A stretch of 64,000 nt of DNA from CAVVNC01 sp963750015 (GCA_963750015.1 CAVVPU010000016.1:67075-131074), one strand, 5' to 3'. Shown: positions 37,496 through 47,149, counted from the first letter of the stretch. Notes: generated by a model not told the origin, from the letters alone. Numbers and translations are program-made.

Positions 37496-38071
37496 TCAAG
37501 GTTTTTGCTCCCCGCGTTGGTCGAGCACTTTATCCTCTATCGCTTTGCTGGCCAGATCATTTATGATTTGCGATAACGATTTGTTATTCTGAAGAGCGAG
37601 CATCCGCAAAGTGAGTCTCGTTTTCTCTTTCAGGTTAAAAACTGTGCCGATCCTTTTCAGGACGATGTCCAGTGCTTTCAGCCGGCAGTTTTCCGCGATA
37701 TCGGCGAGGGCCACGCGGTACTCGATTCGTGCACCCTTCGAGTTGCCGTGCTGGCCCTTGAAAGCCAGAATTTTGACGGCTCCACCGGTGAAACAGTTTC
37801 GCAGATTGTCGGGGAGATCAGTGTGGTCATTGTCAGACAGAACGGCGAGTTCACAGAAGCGCAACAACTCTTGATACTGATAGCGTTTGGCTTCCGGATC
37901 GACCCCGAGCAGCTTGAGCAATTCCTTCGAGGAAAGGTACTCATCCATAATGGGCTCCCACGGTTTCGCCTTTGACAACATTTTTTCCACTATGAACATC
38001 TTGTACTGTTTTCTTGCCTGTGTTATTTCAGTTTCCTTCTTTTCCTTGGATTCCACTGCAACCTTCTCCAT
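37496..38071 (-). CDS. RHH-like DNA-binding protein upstream of the iterons
   Basis: A 191-aa basic protein. The first half is helical (KKETEITQARKQYKMFIV, EYLSSKELLKLLGVDPEA), the middle resembles a small alpha/beta domain, and the C-terminus (EKTRLTLRMLALQNNKSL then SQIINDLASKAIEDKV) has the strand-helix-helix look of ribbon-helix-helix proteins such as ParG/CopG. The start has GGAGGTGAC. It is directly followed by the iterons, consistent with an iteron-binding or centromere-binding role. Not recognised by name. Confidence 0.5.
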   Translation of the reverse strand: MEKVAVESKEKKETEITQARKQYKMFIVEKMLSKAKPWEPIMDEYLSSKELLKLLGVDPEAKRYQYQELLRFCELAVLSDNDHTDLPDNLRNCFTGGAVKILAFKGQHGNSKGARIEYRVALADIAENCRLKALDIVLKRIGTVFNLKEKTRLTLRMLALQNNKSLSQIINDLASKAIEDKVLDQRGEQKP

Positions 38072-38118
38072 TTGTCACCTCCGGTCGTGGTTGTCGTGAT
38101 CGCTTCCGACCCACGTGA

Positions 38119-39099
38119 TTAAACCCATCCAAGCAAGACGGGCAGTTTACGCCGCATGTTCGATTCAAGGAAGAACGAGTATCGAGCACCGGGCATGGTA
38201 TTGTTCTCCTCGTATGTCTTCCAGGTCATGACTATTACCGTTTCCGCTACTTCCCAAAGGGGCATTTCCAGGTCTATCCCGGTGGCCGCATGCTGAAGGG
38301 CCAACTTAAGCAGGTAAGGATGGCAGAGGTCATAGACCTTGCGGAGCACGTGCGAGTTGGCCGGGGAGCCGATGTCCATGTGCCTGGCTGTCCGGTATAC
38401 GGTGTCGATCTCCTGGCGGATGTCACGGTCCGGTTCCACGAAGGGCTCATCCTCTTCCATCGTGAAAGTGGACTCCACCAGGGGCTCGTCCATGTCCATA
38501 AGGCTTGTCGAGATATTGTCGTCAGGGCCGCCGTCATTCCCGAAAAGCGCGCTCAGTTGCTGGGGCCTCACGGACGTGCCCGTGTAGCCCCTTGGTATGA
38601 GCTTCTTCTTGTGTGCCTGCCATTCACCGTAGGGCATCCGCCTGTAAAGGGTTCCGTCCGGCGCCGTGACCTCTATGAACATGTCCTTCGCGTTATTCGC
38701 ATATCGTGCGCACAAATTCTTGACCTTCCAGTCAAGAAAGCTTGAGACCTTCATGCTGATATCGGCCTCGTACTTGTATTTGTTGAGCATTTCAAGGACC
38801 GCCACGAAGACGGTCTGCCTCATATCTTCTTCATCCGAATGGTTGGTGAAGTGACCGTATTTTCTCACAAGCTTGGCAACCATCCGGCTGTAGAACCGGT
38901 ATATCTCGAAGGTCAGTGAGTCCCACTTCCTCTTCGCCTCCCGGGGTGACGCATGGGCGTATTCATGGGCACGCGTGTCGATAAGGGAGCTGTGAGGGTA
39001 TTTTATCTTCCCGCCGGTACCGGCGAACCACGCCAACTCGTCCCATTCTTCCGCCCTTTCCGATGTACTATCTTGGCAGGGCCCCTCATCTTCGTCCAT
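38119..39099 (-). CDS. sigma-region-2-like protein (putative element-encoded sigma factor)
   Basis: A 326-aa protein starting at an ATG with AAGGAGGCGCC. After an acidic N-terminus, residues about 50-125 resemble sigma-70 region 2: YSRMVAKLVRKYGHF (region 2.1-like helix), SDEEDMRQTVFVAVLEMLNK (region 2.2 pattern DLxQExFlaxLeal) and VSSFLDWKVKNLCARYAN (FsxxxxWxIrn, region 2.3/2.4). A second, weaker block at the end (PLWEVAETVIVMTWKTYEE then ARYSFFLESNMRRKL) has a similar pattern. No region 4 helix-turn-helix is visible. Resemblance is by eye, so a sigma role is a hypothesis. Confidence 0.5.
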   Translation of the reverse strand: MDEDEGPCQDSTSERAEEWDELAWFAGTGGKIKYPHSSLIDTRAHEYAHASPREAKRKWDSLTFEIYRFYSRMVAKLVRKYGHFTNHSDEEDMRQTVFVAVLEMLNKYKYEADISMKVSSFLDWKVKNLCARYANNAKDMFIEVTAPDGTLYRRMPYGEWQAHKKKLIPRGYTGTSVRPQQLSALFGNDGGPDDNISTSLMDMDEPLVESTFTMEEDEPFVEPDRDIRQEIDTVYRTARHMDIGSPANSHVLRKVYDLCHPYLLKLALQHAATGIDLEMPLWEVAETVIVMTWKTYEENNTMPGARYSFFLESNMRRKLPVLLGWV

Positions 39100-39122
39100 G
39101 GCGCCTCCTTCATTCAGTGTGA

Positions 39123-39512
39123 CTATCGAAAACAGAGACCCTCGAAATTCTTCCCGACCTTGTCGCGGGTTCTTCGCGCTTCCGCGAGCACGGCGATCTC
39201 CCAGAGAGCCTCGACATACTCGTTCGCCTTGCCGATCCGCTCCGCCTCGCTGCCCGGTGCGTGGCGCAGATATACCGCCAAGATGGCCTTGATGGTCTTG
39301 TTGGACAACGGCGTATCCGTTGTCTCGAGGACGCGCAGCCATTGATCGCTCACCCCCGTGAGCTTCGCAAGCATGGGCCGGCTCATGCCGATTTCCTCCC
39401 TGATGGCCTGGACCACTTCCCGCGATTTCCCGTAGCGGATGCGTCCTTTCTTTCGTACATTTGAGTAGCGGAAATAAAGGTATTCGAGCGGATTTCCTTT
39501 CGGTTCTTTCAC
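39123..39512 (-). CDS. HTH (XRE-like) regulator
   Basis: A 129-aa protein with a helix-turn-helix: REVVQAIREEIGMSRPMLAK then LTGVSDQWLRVLE, as in the XRE/Cro fold. I selected the GTG at 39512 because AAAAGGAGGAATC lies just before it; a longer ATG start at 39575 lacks a ribosome site. It is followed after 23 bp by the sigma-like gene in the same direction, so both are probably co-transcribed from the AAGTAATAT box at 39605-39613. Confidence 0.65.
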   Translation of the reverse strand: MKEPKGNPLEYLYFRYSNVRKKGRIRYGKSREVVQAIREEIGMSRPMLAKLTGVSDQWLRVLETTDTPLSNKTIKAILAVYLRHAPGSEAERIGKANEYVEALWEIAVLAEARRTRDKVGKNFEGLCFR

Positions 39513-39604
39513 GATTCCTCCTTTTCGCCTCGGAGGCAGACCATATGATATATGCCGCCGTGGCGAGGGCGCCAAATATCCGGTGAATGGGATTGCTTTC
39601 TCGT

Positions 39605-39613
39605 ATATTACTT
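39605..39613 (-). promoter_or_regulatory. AAGTAATAT box of the HTH/sigma-like operon
   Basis: Minus-strand GAAAGTAATATACG, 92 nt upstream of the GTG of the HTH gene. Same consensus as the other boxes; it suggests the sigma-like gene may be under its own kind of promoter. Confidence 0.55.
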
Positions 39614-39933
39614 TCCGGGACTCGGGAAGGGGATTGGCTGGTGCCGATAGTGGTGTTTTTCAGGTCATTGGACCTCAGATCCGGGGAATGCCGCATGGGG
39701 CGCAAGGGGACGGCTGCCCCGGGGCAGGTGTCCGGTAACGTCGCAAGGGCGAGAAGCGTCGCGGTCGTGATCCGGCGTGACATGGCAACCTTCCTTCTGG
39801 AGTGGCTTATTTTACGGTCCGGGTGGGGTAGATCGAAGATGCAGATTCTCTGAGGCCCGTTCGCCTTCCTCTAGGCGTCGAGGATGCTGTGTTAATGAGT
39901 GTATAACATACAAAGGCGAAAGTAAACAAAAAT

Positions 39934-39957
39934 AAATATCTATATGACTAGATATTT
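39934..39957. promoter_or_regulatory. AT-rich palindrome
   Basis: AAATATCT and AGATATTT are perfect 8-bp arms with an 8-nt spacer, in an AT-rich patch (about 39895-39975) between the end of the PAS-LuxR gene and the HTH/sigma-like operon. It could be an operator or a bent control region. The remaining region 39614-39933 has no convincing gene. Confidence 0.4.
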
Positions 39958-39995
39958 GCTTTCTATCTGGCATAACATCTGTTTTGCGACAGGTG

Positions 39996-41651
39996 CTATG
40001 TCTGAGACACGAGGTACGAACGGAGGCTCATCTTCATTTTAACAATGTCGAGCTTTCGCCTTATACTGTTGCGGTGTGCGTTGACGGTGGATTTGGTAAG
40101 GCCCAGTATCCGGCAGATGTCCATAGTGGTCTTCCCTTTTCTGATAAAGTCGGCTATCTGCAACTCCCTGGCCGTGAGGTTGCCATAGTTGGGCGCAGTG
40201 CTTTGCGGTGTGGGCGAGAAGATGTTGTTCAGGTTTGATTTTATGATGTCGACGAGCACCGCGTCTTTTGGGCGCAGCTTTTCGACGTACGGGAGCACGA
40301 GATCCTCGATATTGCGAAAAGCCTTTTCCTGAAACTCGGTATTATCCTGCTCCCGGTTCTTGAGGAGCGCTGTCAGCGCTCCATTCGTCTCCTCGAGTTT
40401 CCTTGACTTGTACTCCAGGTCCTCCTGCATCTTCTTCCGTTCGGTGACATCGGCGATAATCCCTTCGCGGAACAGTTCGCGGCCTGCGTTGTTTCTCACC
40501 GCTTTCGCATTCACGCTGATCCGGATTTCTGCGCCGTCCGGCCGCCAACATTGAATCTCAAAGTCTTGCACCTGGCCGTGGTCGCGCAGGAGCTCATCGA
40601 GCTCGGCCTTGCGCTGTTTGTCGATGTGGAGCTCGCGATAGATATTTTTGATTGAGCTCATCGATTCGGGCGAAGGGTACCCGAGGATGCGGGCGAAGGC
40701 CGGGTTGGCGTTGAGCACCTTGCCGTCAACGCTCATCTGGAAGATACCCTCGATCGCATTCTCAAAAATGTTCCGGTATTTCTCCTCCGATTCCTTGAGC
40801 GCCGATTCGGTCTTCTTGCGCTCGCTGATATCGAGGAAGGAGGCGATGATCTTCCTCTGCTCCGGCATAAGCTCTACAGTCATGTAAATATCTTTCGGGA
40901 CGCCTTTCCGGTCGACGATGGTGAACTCGTAGCCCCTCGGGGGCTTGGTGGCGTCAGCCAGCCGCATTCGACTGTAGTCGTACACCATCTGGAAGTCGCG
41001 AGGGGCCGCGAAGTCGATAGCCTTCCTTTTGCCTTCAAGCTCATCCGGCGTATAACCCACGAACTTGACGCTCTCCTTATTGACCTGCGTAATGGTCGTA
41101 TCTTCTTCCATGACGACCATGGCCGTGCCCGTGTTCTGGAAAATGGCCCGGTAGTACTCCTCGGAGCTGCGAAGGGCTTCTTCCGTCTTCACGCGTTCCT
41201 CGGTTTCCCGGCGCAGGCGCAGCTCGGTCTCCTTCTTCTCGGTGACGTCGCGACAGACCCCGAGAAGCCCGATGAGGCGTTCTCCATCCCTGAGACGCGA
41301 CACATCCACCTCAATCCAGATCCACATGCCCTGCGGGGTTTGGTGGGCGAACCCGAGGGCGGGGACAGGTTCGCCCCGGACGGCAGCCGCGAGCTTCTCC
41401 CGGACGAGATCCTCCTCGCCGGCGTGGACCATTTCGAGGCAGCTCCTTCTGGCGAACCACTCCTTTGTGCGGCCCAGCCTGTTGCAGAGTGTTTGATCGG
41501 CGAACATGAAACGCCCTTCCCCGTCCGTGAGCCACAAGCCGTCCCGAGCGCAGGAGCTGAGGTGATCGAGGAGTGTTCCGGGCACGCGCAGCATACCCTC
41601 CATCTGCCCGGCGTTGATGAGTGTTCCTTTCTTCTTCGACGGCTTAGGCAT
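39996..41651 (-). CDS. cytoplasmic multi-PAS sensor with LuxR-type HTH
   Basis: A 551-aa transcription regulator without membrane segments. Three PAS domains are visible: LTDGEGRFMFADQTLCNRLG (about residues 35-150), AIFQNTGTAMVVMEEDTTI (about 185-290) and NIFENAIEGIFQMSVDGK (about 305-420). A coiled segment follows, then a LuxR-type helix-turn-helix (LTARELQIADFIRKGKTTMD, ICRILGLTKSTVNAHRNSIR). The ligand is unknown; no heme or flavin motif is evident. The third-domain output resembles Geobacter-like regulators. A variant box AAGTAAATA at 41694-41702 may drive it. Confidence 0.88.
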   Translation of the reverse strand: MPKPSKKKGTLINAGQMEGMLRVPGTLLDHLSSCARDGLWLTDGEGRFMFADQTLCNRLGRTKEWFARRSCLEMVHAGEEDLVREKLAAAVRGEPVPALGFAHQTPQGMWIWIEVDVSRLRDGERLIGLLGVCRDVTEKKETELRLRRETEERVKTEEALRSSEEYYRAIFQNTGTAMVVMEEDTTITQVNKESVKFVGYTPDELEGKRKAIDFAAPRDFQMVYDYSRMRLADATKPPRGYEFTIVDRKGVPKDIYMTVELMPEQRKIIASFLDISERKKTESALKESEEKYRNIFENAIEGIFQMSVDGKVLNANPAFARILGYPSPESMSSIKNIYRELHIDKQRKAELDELLRDHGQVQDFEIQCWRPDGAEIRISVNAKAVRNNAGRELFREGIIADVTERKKMQEDLEYKSRKLEETNGALTALLKNREQDNTEFQEKAFRNIEDLVLPYVEKLRPKDAVLVDIIKSNLNNIFSPTPQSTAPNYGNLTARELQIADFIRKGKTTMDICRILGLTKSTVNAHRNSIRRKLDIVKMKMSLRSYLVSQT

Positions 41652-41693
41652 TCACGACCTCCTTTATGTGCTTCACCTTGCGCGGCATGGCAC

Positions 41694-41702
41694 TATTTAC
41701 TT
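41694..41702 (-). promoter_or_regulatory. variant AAGTAAATA box before the PAS-LuxR gene
   Basis: Minus-strand GAAGTAAATAGTG, 42 nt upstream of the start codon at 41651. It differs from the consensus at two positions, so assignment is weaker. Confidence 0.35.
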
Positions 41703-41903
41703 CTTTTACTATACGCCCAGAAGCGGTTCAATTGCTATTTCAAAATCTGTCCGAAAGCCACCGGCGGCCTCATTCCATGGGGTTGCGGGAGACGAACGCC
41801 TTTGGGATATTGTGCCCTCTGAAAATAATACGTCTCCCGAAAATGGATACAAAGCGACCTCGGCGAGAATAATCCTCTTCCTCCGAGTGCAGGCACGCGG
41901 ATG

Positions 41904-41930
41904 AAAAAAAGGGGGAGACAGGCTCCCCCC
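41904..41930 (-). terminator. intrinsic terminator after the RDF-like gene
   Basis: Read on the minus strand, GGGGGGAG-CCTGT-CTCCCCC forms a stem-loop followed by a run of seven T (41910-41904). It lies 13 bp beyond the stop of the gp3-like gene and would end the sbcD-sbcC-RDF transcript. Confidence 0.8.
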
Positions 41931-41942
41931 TCAAAGTTGGTA

Positions 41943-43502
41943 CTAATACCGGTCATCGCCTCCGCTGTCGGTTGACAGAAACGGCGAGAAGTCTCCTCTG
42001 TTGAGCCTCATGAGAAGCTCGCAGGCCTCTTCCGTCGTCTCTACGCCCGAGATTACCGGCTCGGTCTGGGCAGCGGCCAGTCCATAGGCGCTCACCGCTC
42101 TTTTCAGATCGACCTTCGCCTCAGCAAGCGTGACGAAGGCGGCGTAGTTGCCCCTGTTGAGCTGACGGATAATCGTCTCCGCCTCCCGGGAGGATCCGAT
42201 CTCCAAGATCCTTGTCTCGATGCGATCCTCGGGGATGCAGGCGAGCCGTCGTGCCTGTTTCCGGATTGCCTCCCGCTGTGTCCTGAGGGTGTCATTGCCG
42301 CCCGTCGGAGGTGTGCCGGGAGCTTGTTGTCCCGTTGCCTTGGGCGTTTCTTTTGTGTCCGCCCTCCCCTCTTGTGTCCTGTTCTCCGCCTTCGGCGTTT
42401 CCCTTTTGTCTGTCCCGGTCTCTTCCTTCTTACCGGATTCGACCACGGTGAGCGTCGGCGCGGGTGCTTCCGTCGTTTCCCGCAAGGACGCGTCCGTGAT
42501 CGCCGCGAGGGCCGATGCCCCTCTCCCCATGATTCTCGGAGGAGAAAATTCCTTCACGAGCTCGAGGGGATCGACGGTGACATCGAGGCTGATGAGATAC
42601 TGCTCTTTCAGCGAGGCGTTTCCCTCCTTGTCGATGGCCGACACCTTGCCCCGAACCTTGCGAAGGACGAAAATCGTTTCCCCTTCGTAGAGAAGGTGCG
42701 CGATCCTTCCGCCCGTCGCCTTCCAGACAAGATTGAGCGTGTTCTTCACCGCCTTTATGCTGTACCACGAGGTGGTGGGGATAATCCATACACCCATGCC
42801 TTTGAGGCCCGGGATCATGCACTGTATGGACCCCCCGAAGGTGCACTGCTTCGTCTGGAAGTCCGTGCAGTCTTCCGGGATGCAGGGTTTCCGGACCCAA
42901 TCGCGGCCGCCGAAGATACGCCTTCCGGGCTCGACGGGACTCGGCGACTCGCACACCATTTCGTAGCCCACCATCTTTCCCCCTTCATTGATCGGGATGA
43001 ACGAGCTCTTGTGCTTCAGACCGCTAAATCCATAGCATCTCAAGGAATGGGGAATGAGGTTCCACCAGTCGTTCGTCGTGAACCACACGGGGAACGACCG
43101 CACCTTGCCGTCGGAATCGGCGTAAAGCTCGCGGATTTTGTCCGCATTGGCGGGGTTCACACAGTCACCCTTGTTGATCGTGAAGTAGTCGACGTTCATG
43201 GGCGCGAGCTTGTCGGCCTCCTTTTGTTCGCCGTTTCTCGTGATGATGAGCTTTCCGAGGCGTTTTTCGATCTCGTCCCACGTAAGCCCCTGCGCGACGA
43301 GTTCCGCGAAGAGCCTGGAGTCTTGCTCGAAGAGCTTCTGTTGGTTTTCGGGATACTTCCTCAGCCGCATGATGCCGGGGCGAATGACTCCCGCCCGCTC
43401 ATGCCTGTAGTCCGGGCCAAGCAGGGGCGCAAGGAACTCTTCGCTGCCGTCCTCCAGTGCCCGAAGCAGTCCTCCCGTCTGGCACGTCGCAATATTCGTC
43501 AT
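41943..43502 (-). CDS. gp3-like recombination-directionality-factor family protein
   Basis: A 519-aa protein. Residues about 130-300 match the gp3-like RDF family pattern: KVRSFPVWFTTNDWWNLIPH, RCYGFSGLKHKSS, a Cys cluster (KPCIPEDCTDFQTKQCTF) and GMGVWIIPTTSWYSIKAVKN. The C-terminal third is a Pro/Thr/Lys-rich linker and a helical part. In phages, gp3-like RDFs switch serine integrases to excision, but family members of broader roles exist. The only integrase in this window is a tyrosine recombinase at 59 kb. It lies downstream of sbcC in one transcript. Confidence 0.65.
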   Translation of the reverse strand: MTNIATCQTGGLLRALEDGSEEFLAPLLGPDYRHERAGVIRPGIMRLRKYPENQQKLFEQDSRLFAELVAQGLTWDEIEKRLGKLIITRNGEQKEADKLAPMNVDYFTINKGDCVNPANADKIRELYADSDGKVRSFPVWFTTNDWWNLIPHSLRCYGFSGLKHKSSFIPINEGGKMVGYEMVCESPSPVEPGRRIFGGRDWVRKPCIPEDCTDFQTKQCTFGGSIQCMIPGLKGMGVWIIPTTSWYSIKAVKNTLNLVWKATGGRIAHLLYEGETIFVLRKVRGKVSAIDKEGNASLKEQYLISLDVTVDPLELVKEFSPPRIMGRGASALAAITDASLRETTEAPAPTLTVVESGKKEETGTDKRETPKAENRTQEGRADTKETPKATGQQAPGTPPTGGNDTLRTQREAIRKQARRLACIPEDRIETRILEIGSSREAETIIRQLNRGNYAAFVTLAEAKVDLKRAVSAYGLAAAQTEPVISGVETTEEACELLMRLNRGDFSPFLSTDSGGDDRY

Positions 43503-43528
43503 GTTTATCTCCTTGTTGTGGTGAATGG

Positions 43529-45913
43529 TTAGTTGGCACAGAGGGTGATCTCGCCGTCTTTGAGGGTGATTACCGCGTCCGCGAGCGCGCGGAGCTCGGG
43601 GGTCTGGGTGATGCAGAATTCCTGGCTATAGCCTCCAAGCTCAAGCACCCTTCGTTTCATGGCGAAATAGCTCCTCTTCTTTTCCGGATCGAGAGACCCG
43701 TCCTTCTCGTCGGTGAATATGGTGTCGAATTCCCGACCTTTGGCGAACTTGTTGAACACGCAGATCCCTTTCGTGACCGCGTCTTCGATCCACGTCCTTT
43801 GCCCTCCGCTCATGAGCTTCAGGCTCACTGCCTTACCGGTTGCCGCATCGAGCACTATGATGTCAAAAACGTCTTTTGTGGATTTGCCGCCCTTGGCCGC
43901 TTCCCGGGTACTCAACCGCACGGTGTAGCGGGAGTCGTAGACCCGGAGCAGCTCGTTGGCGTTCCGCGCGACTTCCGGCCCCGCGTCCTCGATTTCGAGG
44001 GGGATTATCCCGTCCGGACCCAGTGCCTTTGCAAGCACCTTCCACTCGGAGATCTCACTGTTGTAGAACTCCGTCTCTTTGGCAAGAGCGGCGAGCCGGG
44101 TCTCCGCCGAGGCGATCTGCCTCAAGGATTCTTCGAGGACGCCGGAGCGCACCTTGTGTTCTCCTTCGGTCCGTCTCTTTTTCTCGATGGACGGCCCTAT
44201 CTGTGCGACTTGCTCCGCAAGCTCCTTTCTCTTATCCGGAAGCGCTTCGTCGATGACGATCGCGGAGGACTCCCGTACAAGAGCGTCGATCTCCTTGGAT
44301 ATACGGGCCTTTTCTTGGTCGCAGTCGGCAAGGTATCGGTCCCGCTCTGTCCCGAGGGCCGAAAGTTCCGTCTTTCTCTCCGGCAGTTCCTTCTCCGCGA
44401 GACCCTTCTGGATCAGCGCCGTCGCGTGCTTTCTGAGCGTCTGGAGCTTTTCTTCGGCTTCTTTCTTCCTTTTCTCAAGGTTTTCCTTGAGGGAAAGGAT
44501 ACCTCTTGCCTCCGTCTCGATCGCGGTCCTCTCCTCGCATTTCTTCTTGAGGCCGGTCACATCTGCGGAAAGCCGTTCGTCTTCGGGGTCTGTGCTCGTT
44601 TTGAGCGCAGCGAGTTCCTTTTCTTTCCCGGGGATAGCCTGCAGTGCGCCTCTTGCGTCCTCCAAGAACAGGCAGGTGGACGAAAACGTCGTACTTTCGG
44701 CCGCTGAACAGGGTGTGCTCGTGAGCATCGCCGCTTTTTCCTTCATGTTCTGAAGGGCGGTTTCGGCCGCAGTGATGATGTGTGCCTTATTCGCCCTGAC
44801 CCGTTGAAGTTCCATCTCGGATTTCCTGAGAAGCCTGTCGTATTCGGCCTGACCTGCGAGCCTTGTGTTGGTCTTTATGTACCTGGTGTCGCACAGGGCA
44901 ATGCTCGCGCCAAGGTTTTTCACCGTCTCTTCGAGGATTTTCTCGTCCTCGCCGGCGTCGCACAGTCCTGATGCCTCCTCGATGGTGGCGTTCAGCGCAT
45001 CGATCTTCTTCTTCAATGCGGCGGCCTTCGTTTCATATTCCGTCTTCCGCGTGGAGACGGCCTTTTCGATTTCTGTGTGTCTCGTCCGTTTCCGCTCCGC
45101 CTCGGCAAGGAGTCTTTCTTTTGTTTTGACTTTGTCCGCCCGAAGCGCGAGCTGGACGTCGATCGCGGCAAGCTCCGCGCCCTTCTCTGTTTTCTCCCTT
45201 TCAAGCGCCCCAATCTCTCCGGTTATAGAGGCGAGGTCGGATAGAGCCCTTTCTAGCTCTTTTTCCGCGGTTTCCTTTTGGGCGACGGCCTTTTCCAGGG
45301 GCGTCGCTTCCCGCCTTACCCCTTCGAGATGGGTAAGAAGCCTGGCCGTTACGTCCGCGGCCTTCTTTCCGAGCATCAGGAGGCCGTCCGAGTTGAGAAG
45401 CTCGGCGAATATCTCCCACATGTCCTTCTTGCTGGACTCCGAGATAGTCACCGCGTCCTGGCATCGAAAAATGCTGGTGAAGAACATCTTCGGCGTCCCT
45501 ATGACCGCATCTATCGCACGGTCATAGGTGCGTGTTCCTCCATCGGGGTTGAGGGCCCGCCACTTTCCACTGTCTAATACATACAGGTAGCACTCCTGCC
45601 TGCGTCTCTCGTTGTCGATCATGAGGACCTCTTTGTAGTCGCGACCCGTCATGGAGAAATGGAGCTCCTTTCTTGCCTCCCCGTAAGTGTGATCATAGTA
45701 GCTGAAGGCGTCCGGAGAATAGGAGGTCGCCCGGTAGGGCATGAGCCTGTAAGGGTGCATGTTGTCGAGGATGGTCGTCTTGCCCATCCCGTTCAATGCG
45801 TCGAATACGATGAGTCCCGAAGGCAGGCAGGTGAAGTCGATGAAGACCTCCTCCTTGCCAAGACCCGCCTTGATGCCGTCGAAACCCTTAAGCAGCAAAG
45901 AGTTGACCTTCAT
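43529..45913 (-). CDS. sbcC: SbcC/Rad50-like ATPase
   Basis: A 794-aa SMC-type ATPase: Walker A near the N-terminus (VFDALNGMGKTTILDNMHPY), long coiled-coil arms (about residues 190-610) interrupted by a possible hook with CSAAESTTFSSTC, and C-terminal signature and Walker B (LKLMSGGQRTWIEDAV, EFDTIFTDEKDGSLDPEKK). It works with SbcD as a nuclease that cleaves hairpins and DNA ends. The gene is intact. It overlaps the downstream end of sbcD. Element-borne SbcCD may process replication intermediates. Confidence 0.85.
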   Translation of the reverse strand: MKVNSLLLKGFDGIKAGLGKEEVFIDFTCLPSGLIVFDALNGMGKTTILDNMHPYRLMPYRATSYSPDAFSYYDHTYGEARKELHFSMTGRDYKEVLMIDNERRRQECYLYVLDSGKWRALNPDGGTRTYDRAIDAVIGTPKMFFTSIFRCQDAVTISESSKKDMWEIFAELLNSDGLLMLGKKAADVTARLLTHLEGVRREATPLEKAVAQKETAEKELERALSDLASITGEIGALEREKTEKGAELAAIDVQLALRADKVKTKERLLAEAERKRTRHTEIEKAVSTRKTEYETKAAALKKKIDALNATIEEASGLCDAGEDEKILEETVKNLGASIALCDTRYIKTNTRLAGQAEYDRLLRKSEMELQRVRANKAHIITAAETALQNMKEKAAMLTSTPCSAAESTTFSSTCLFLEDARGALQAIPGKEKELAALKTSTDPEDERLSADVTGLKKKCEERTAIETEARGILSLKENLEKRKKEAEEKLQTLRKHATALIQKGLAEKELPERKTELSALGTERDRYLADCDQEKARISKEIDALVRESSAIVIDEALPDKRKELAEQVAQIGPSIEKKRRTEGEHKVRSGVLEESLRQIASAETRLAALAKETEFYNSEISEWKVLAKALGPDGIIPLEIEDAGPEVARNANELLRVYDSRYTVRLSTREAAKGGKSTKDVFDIIVLDAATGKAVSLKLMSGGQRTWIEDAVTKGICVFNKFAKGREFDTIFTDEKDGSLDPEKKRSYFAMKRRVLELGGYSQEFCITQTPELRALADAVITLKDGEITLCAN

Positions 45914-47131
45914 CGGTCTCCTCCTTCCCGAAGTATCCTTCCAGGATCGTTTTCAGGTCCTGGTCCTGAAGCATATCGAGCTTCGAAAGAAGCTCTTCCG
46001 TCACCGTCACCCCGTTGAGATCGGCCCACTTGGCGAGCTTCTCCGGCAATGAATGAAGTCGCGATATTCCTTCGGCGCGGCTGGTGACAAGAGGAATCAT
46101 GTCCTTGTCGATCTTCACCTCGAAGGCGCCTTTTTCCATCGCGGCCCGAACGAGCGCCGCGTCGTCGACCTGGTGCCGGTCCTCTTCTTTCACGGTGTAC
46201 TTGATTCTCACGTAGTCGCCCTCCCCCACCGTATCGAGGAGAGAAGCATCGGGCAGCCCATCGGATTCGAGGGTTACCATCTTCCGCGCCGGGGTCCTCA
46301 CAAACTCCGAATCGAGGCGTTCGCCGTCGATGAGAGTGCACGAAAAAGCCCTTGTCTTCCGTTTCCGCATGATCCTGGCGGGTGATGGAGCCCGAGTAAA
46401 AGACGTCACTACCCAGTTGCTGCGCCTTGTGAATATGGCCGAGACACACGAGGCGGGCCCTGGCGAGCCGCAAGTCGGCAACGCCGATCTCGATCTCCCG
46501 CCCGATGAGCTTCTGACCCGTCGAAAGTGCCGCCCCGGTCACGTTGCAGTGGCCGACGAGCACGGTCGGAATAGAGAGCCTGTTCGCCCTCTCGTTGAGC
46601 ATGCCCCAGGCCTGGAGAAGGTCGCGCAGAAGCTCCGCGATCTCCCTGTTGCCCTCATTGACCGAAAGGTCTTTCCCCGCGAGGATCCCCGCCTTGGTGA
46701 CCGTCGGAAGCACAGAGACTATCGCTCGACAGTCCTTAAGGGTGTCCTGATCGACATCGGGGGCACAGGGAATGAGACCTTCTCCGGTAAGCGCGATCTG
46801 GCACGGGCGTGTCGGTGGCATAGACAGGATAGACCGTCCGGAGCTCGCCGAATATCCGCGTGCTGCCCGGCGCGTCGTGCGTGAGCGTGCCGCTCGCGAT
46901 GACGACCGGCGCGATACTGCCCATGTGCCGAACGAACCTGATCGCCGCGATGGTCGCGGGTGATCCGAGAATGACGGCGCGGTCCCATATGTCGCCTGCT
47001 ATGGCGATAAGGTCCGGCTTTCGCACTTTTGCCTGTGCCACGACGAATTCTGCGCACTTCGTCGTATCTTTAAGCAGATCCTCATCGTTGCCATGATGGA
47101 GATCCGCCACGTGGAGTAGATGAAATGCCAT
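45888..47131 (-). CDS. sbcD: SbcD/Mre11-like nuclease (frameshifts)
   Basis: The N-terminus (HLLHVADLHHGNDEDLL, LIAIAGDIWDRAV) has metallophosphoesterase motifs DxH and GDxxD, and the continuation (VLVGHCNVTGAALSTGQKL, then RLVCLGHIHKAQQ) has the GHxH motif. The frame changes near 46800 and near 46340. Corrected length is about 415 aa. The variant HHG and GNDE positions are as usual for the family. The protein would pair with SbcC encoded immediately downstream. A long conserved leader lies upstream. Confidence 0.82.
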
Positions 47132-47149
47132 AATTCCTCCAATGTGGGT

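Noticed and set aside
37170..37499. Repetitive Cys/Thr/Pro-rich peptides encoded across the iteron array
   Set aside because: The peptide repeats merely mirror the DNA repeats; all frames give similar nonsense and no start is supported.
39586..39783. Upstream extension of the sigma-like frame to an ATG at 39783, giving a 554-aa protein
   Set aside because: The extension runs across the HTH gene in another frame and lacks a ribosome site; the ATG at 39099 has a good AAGGAGG.
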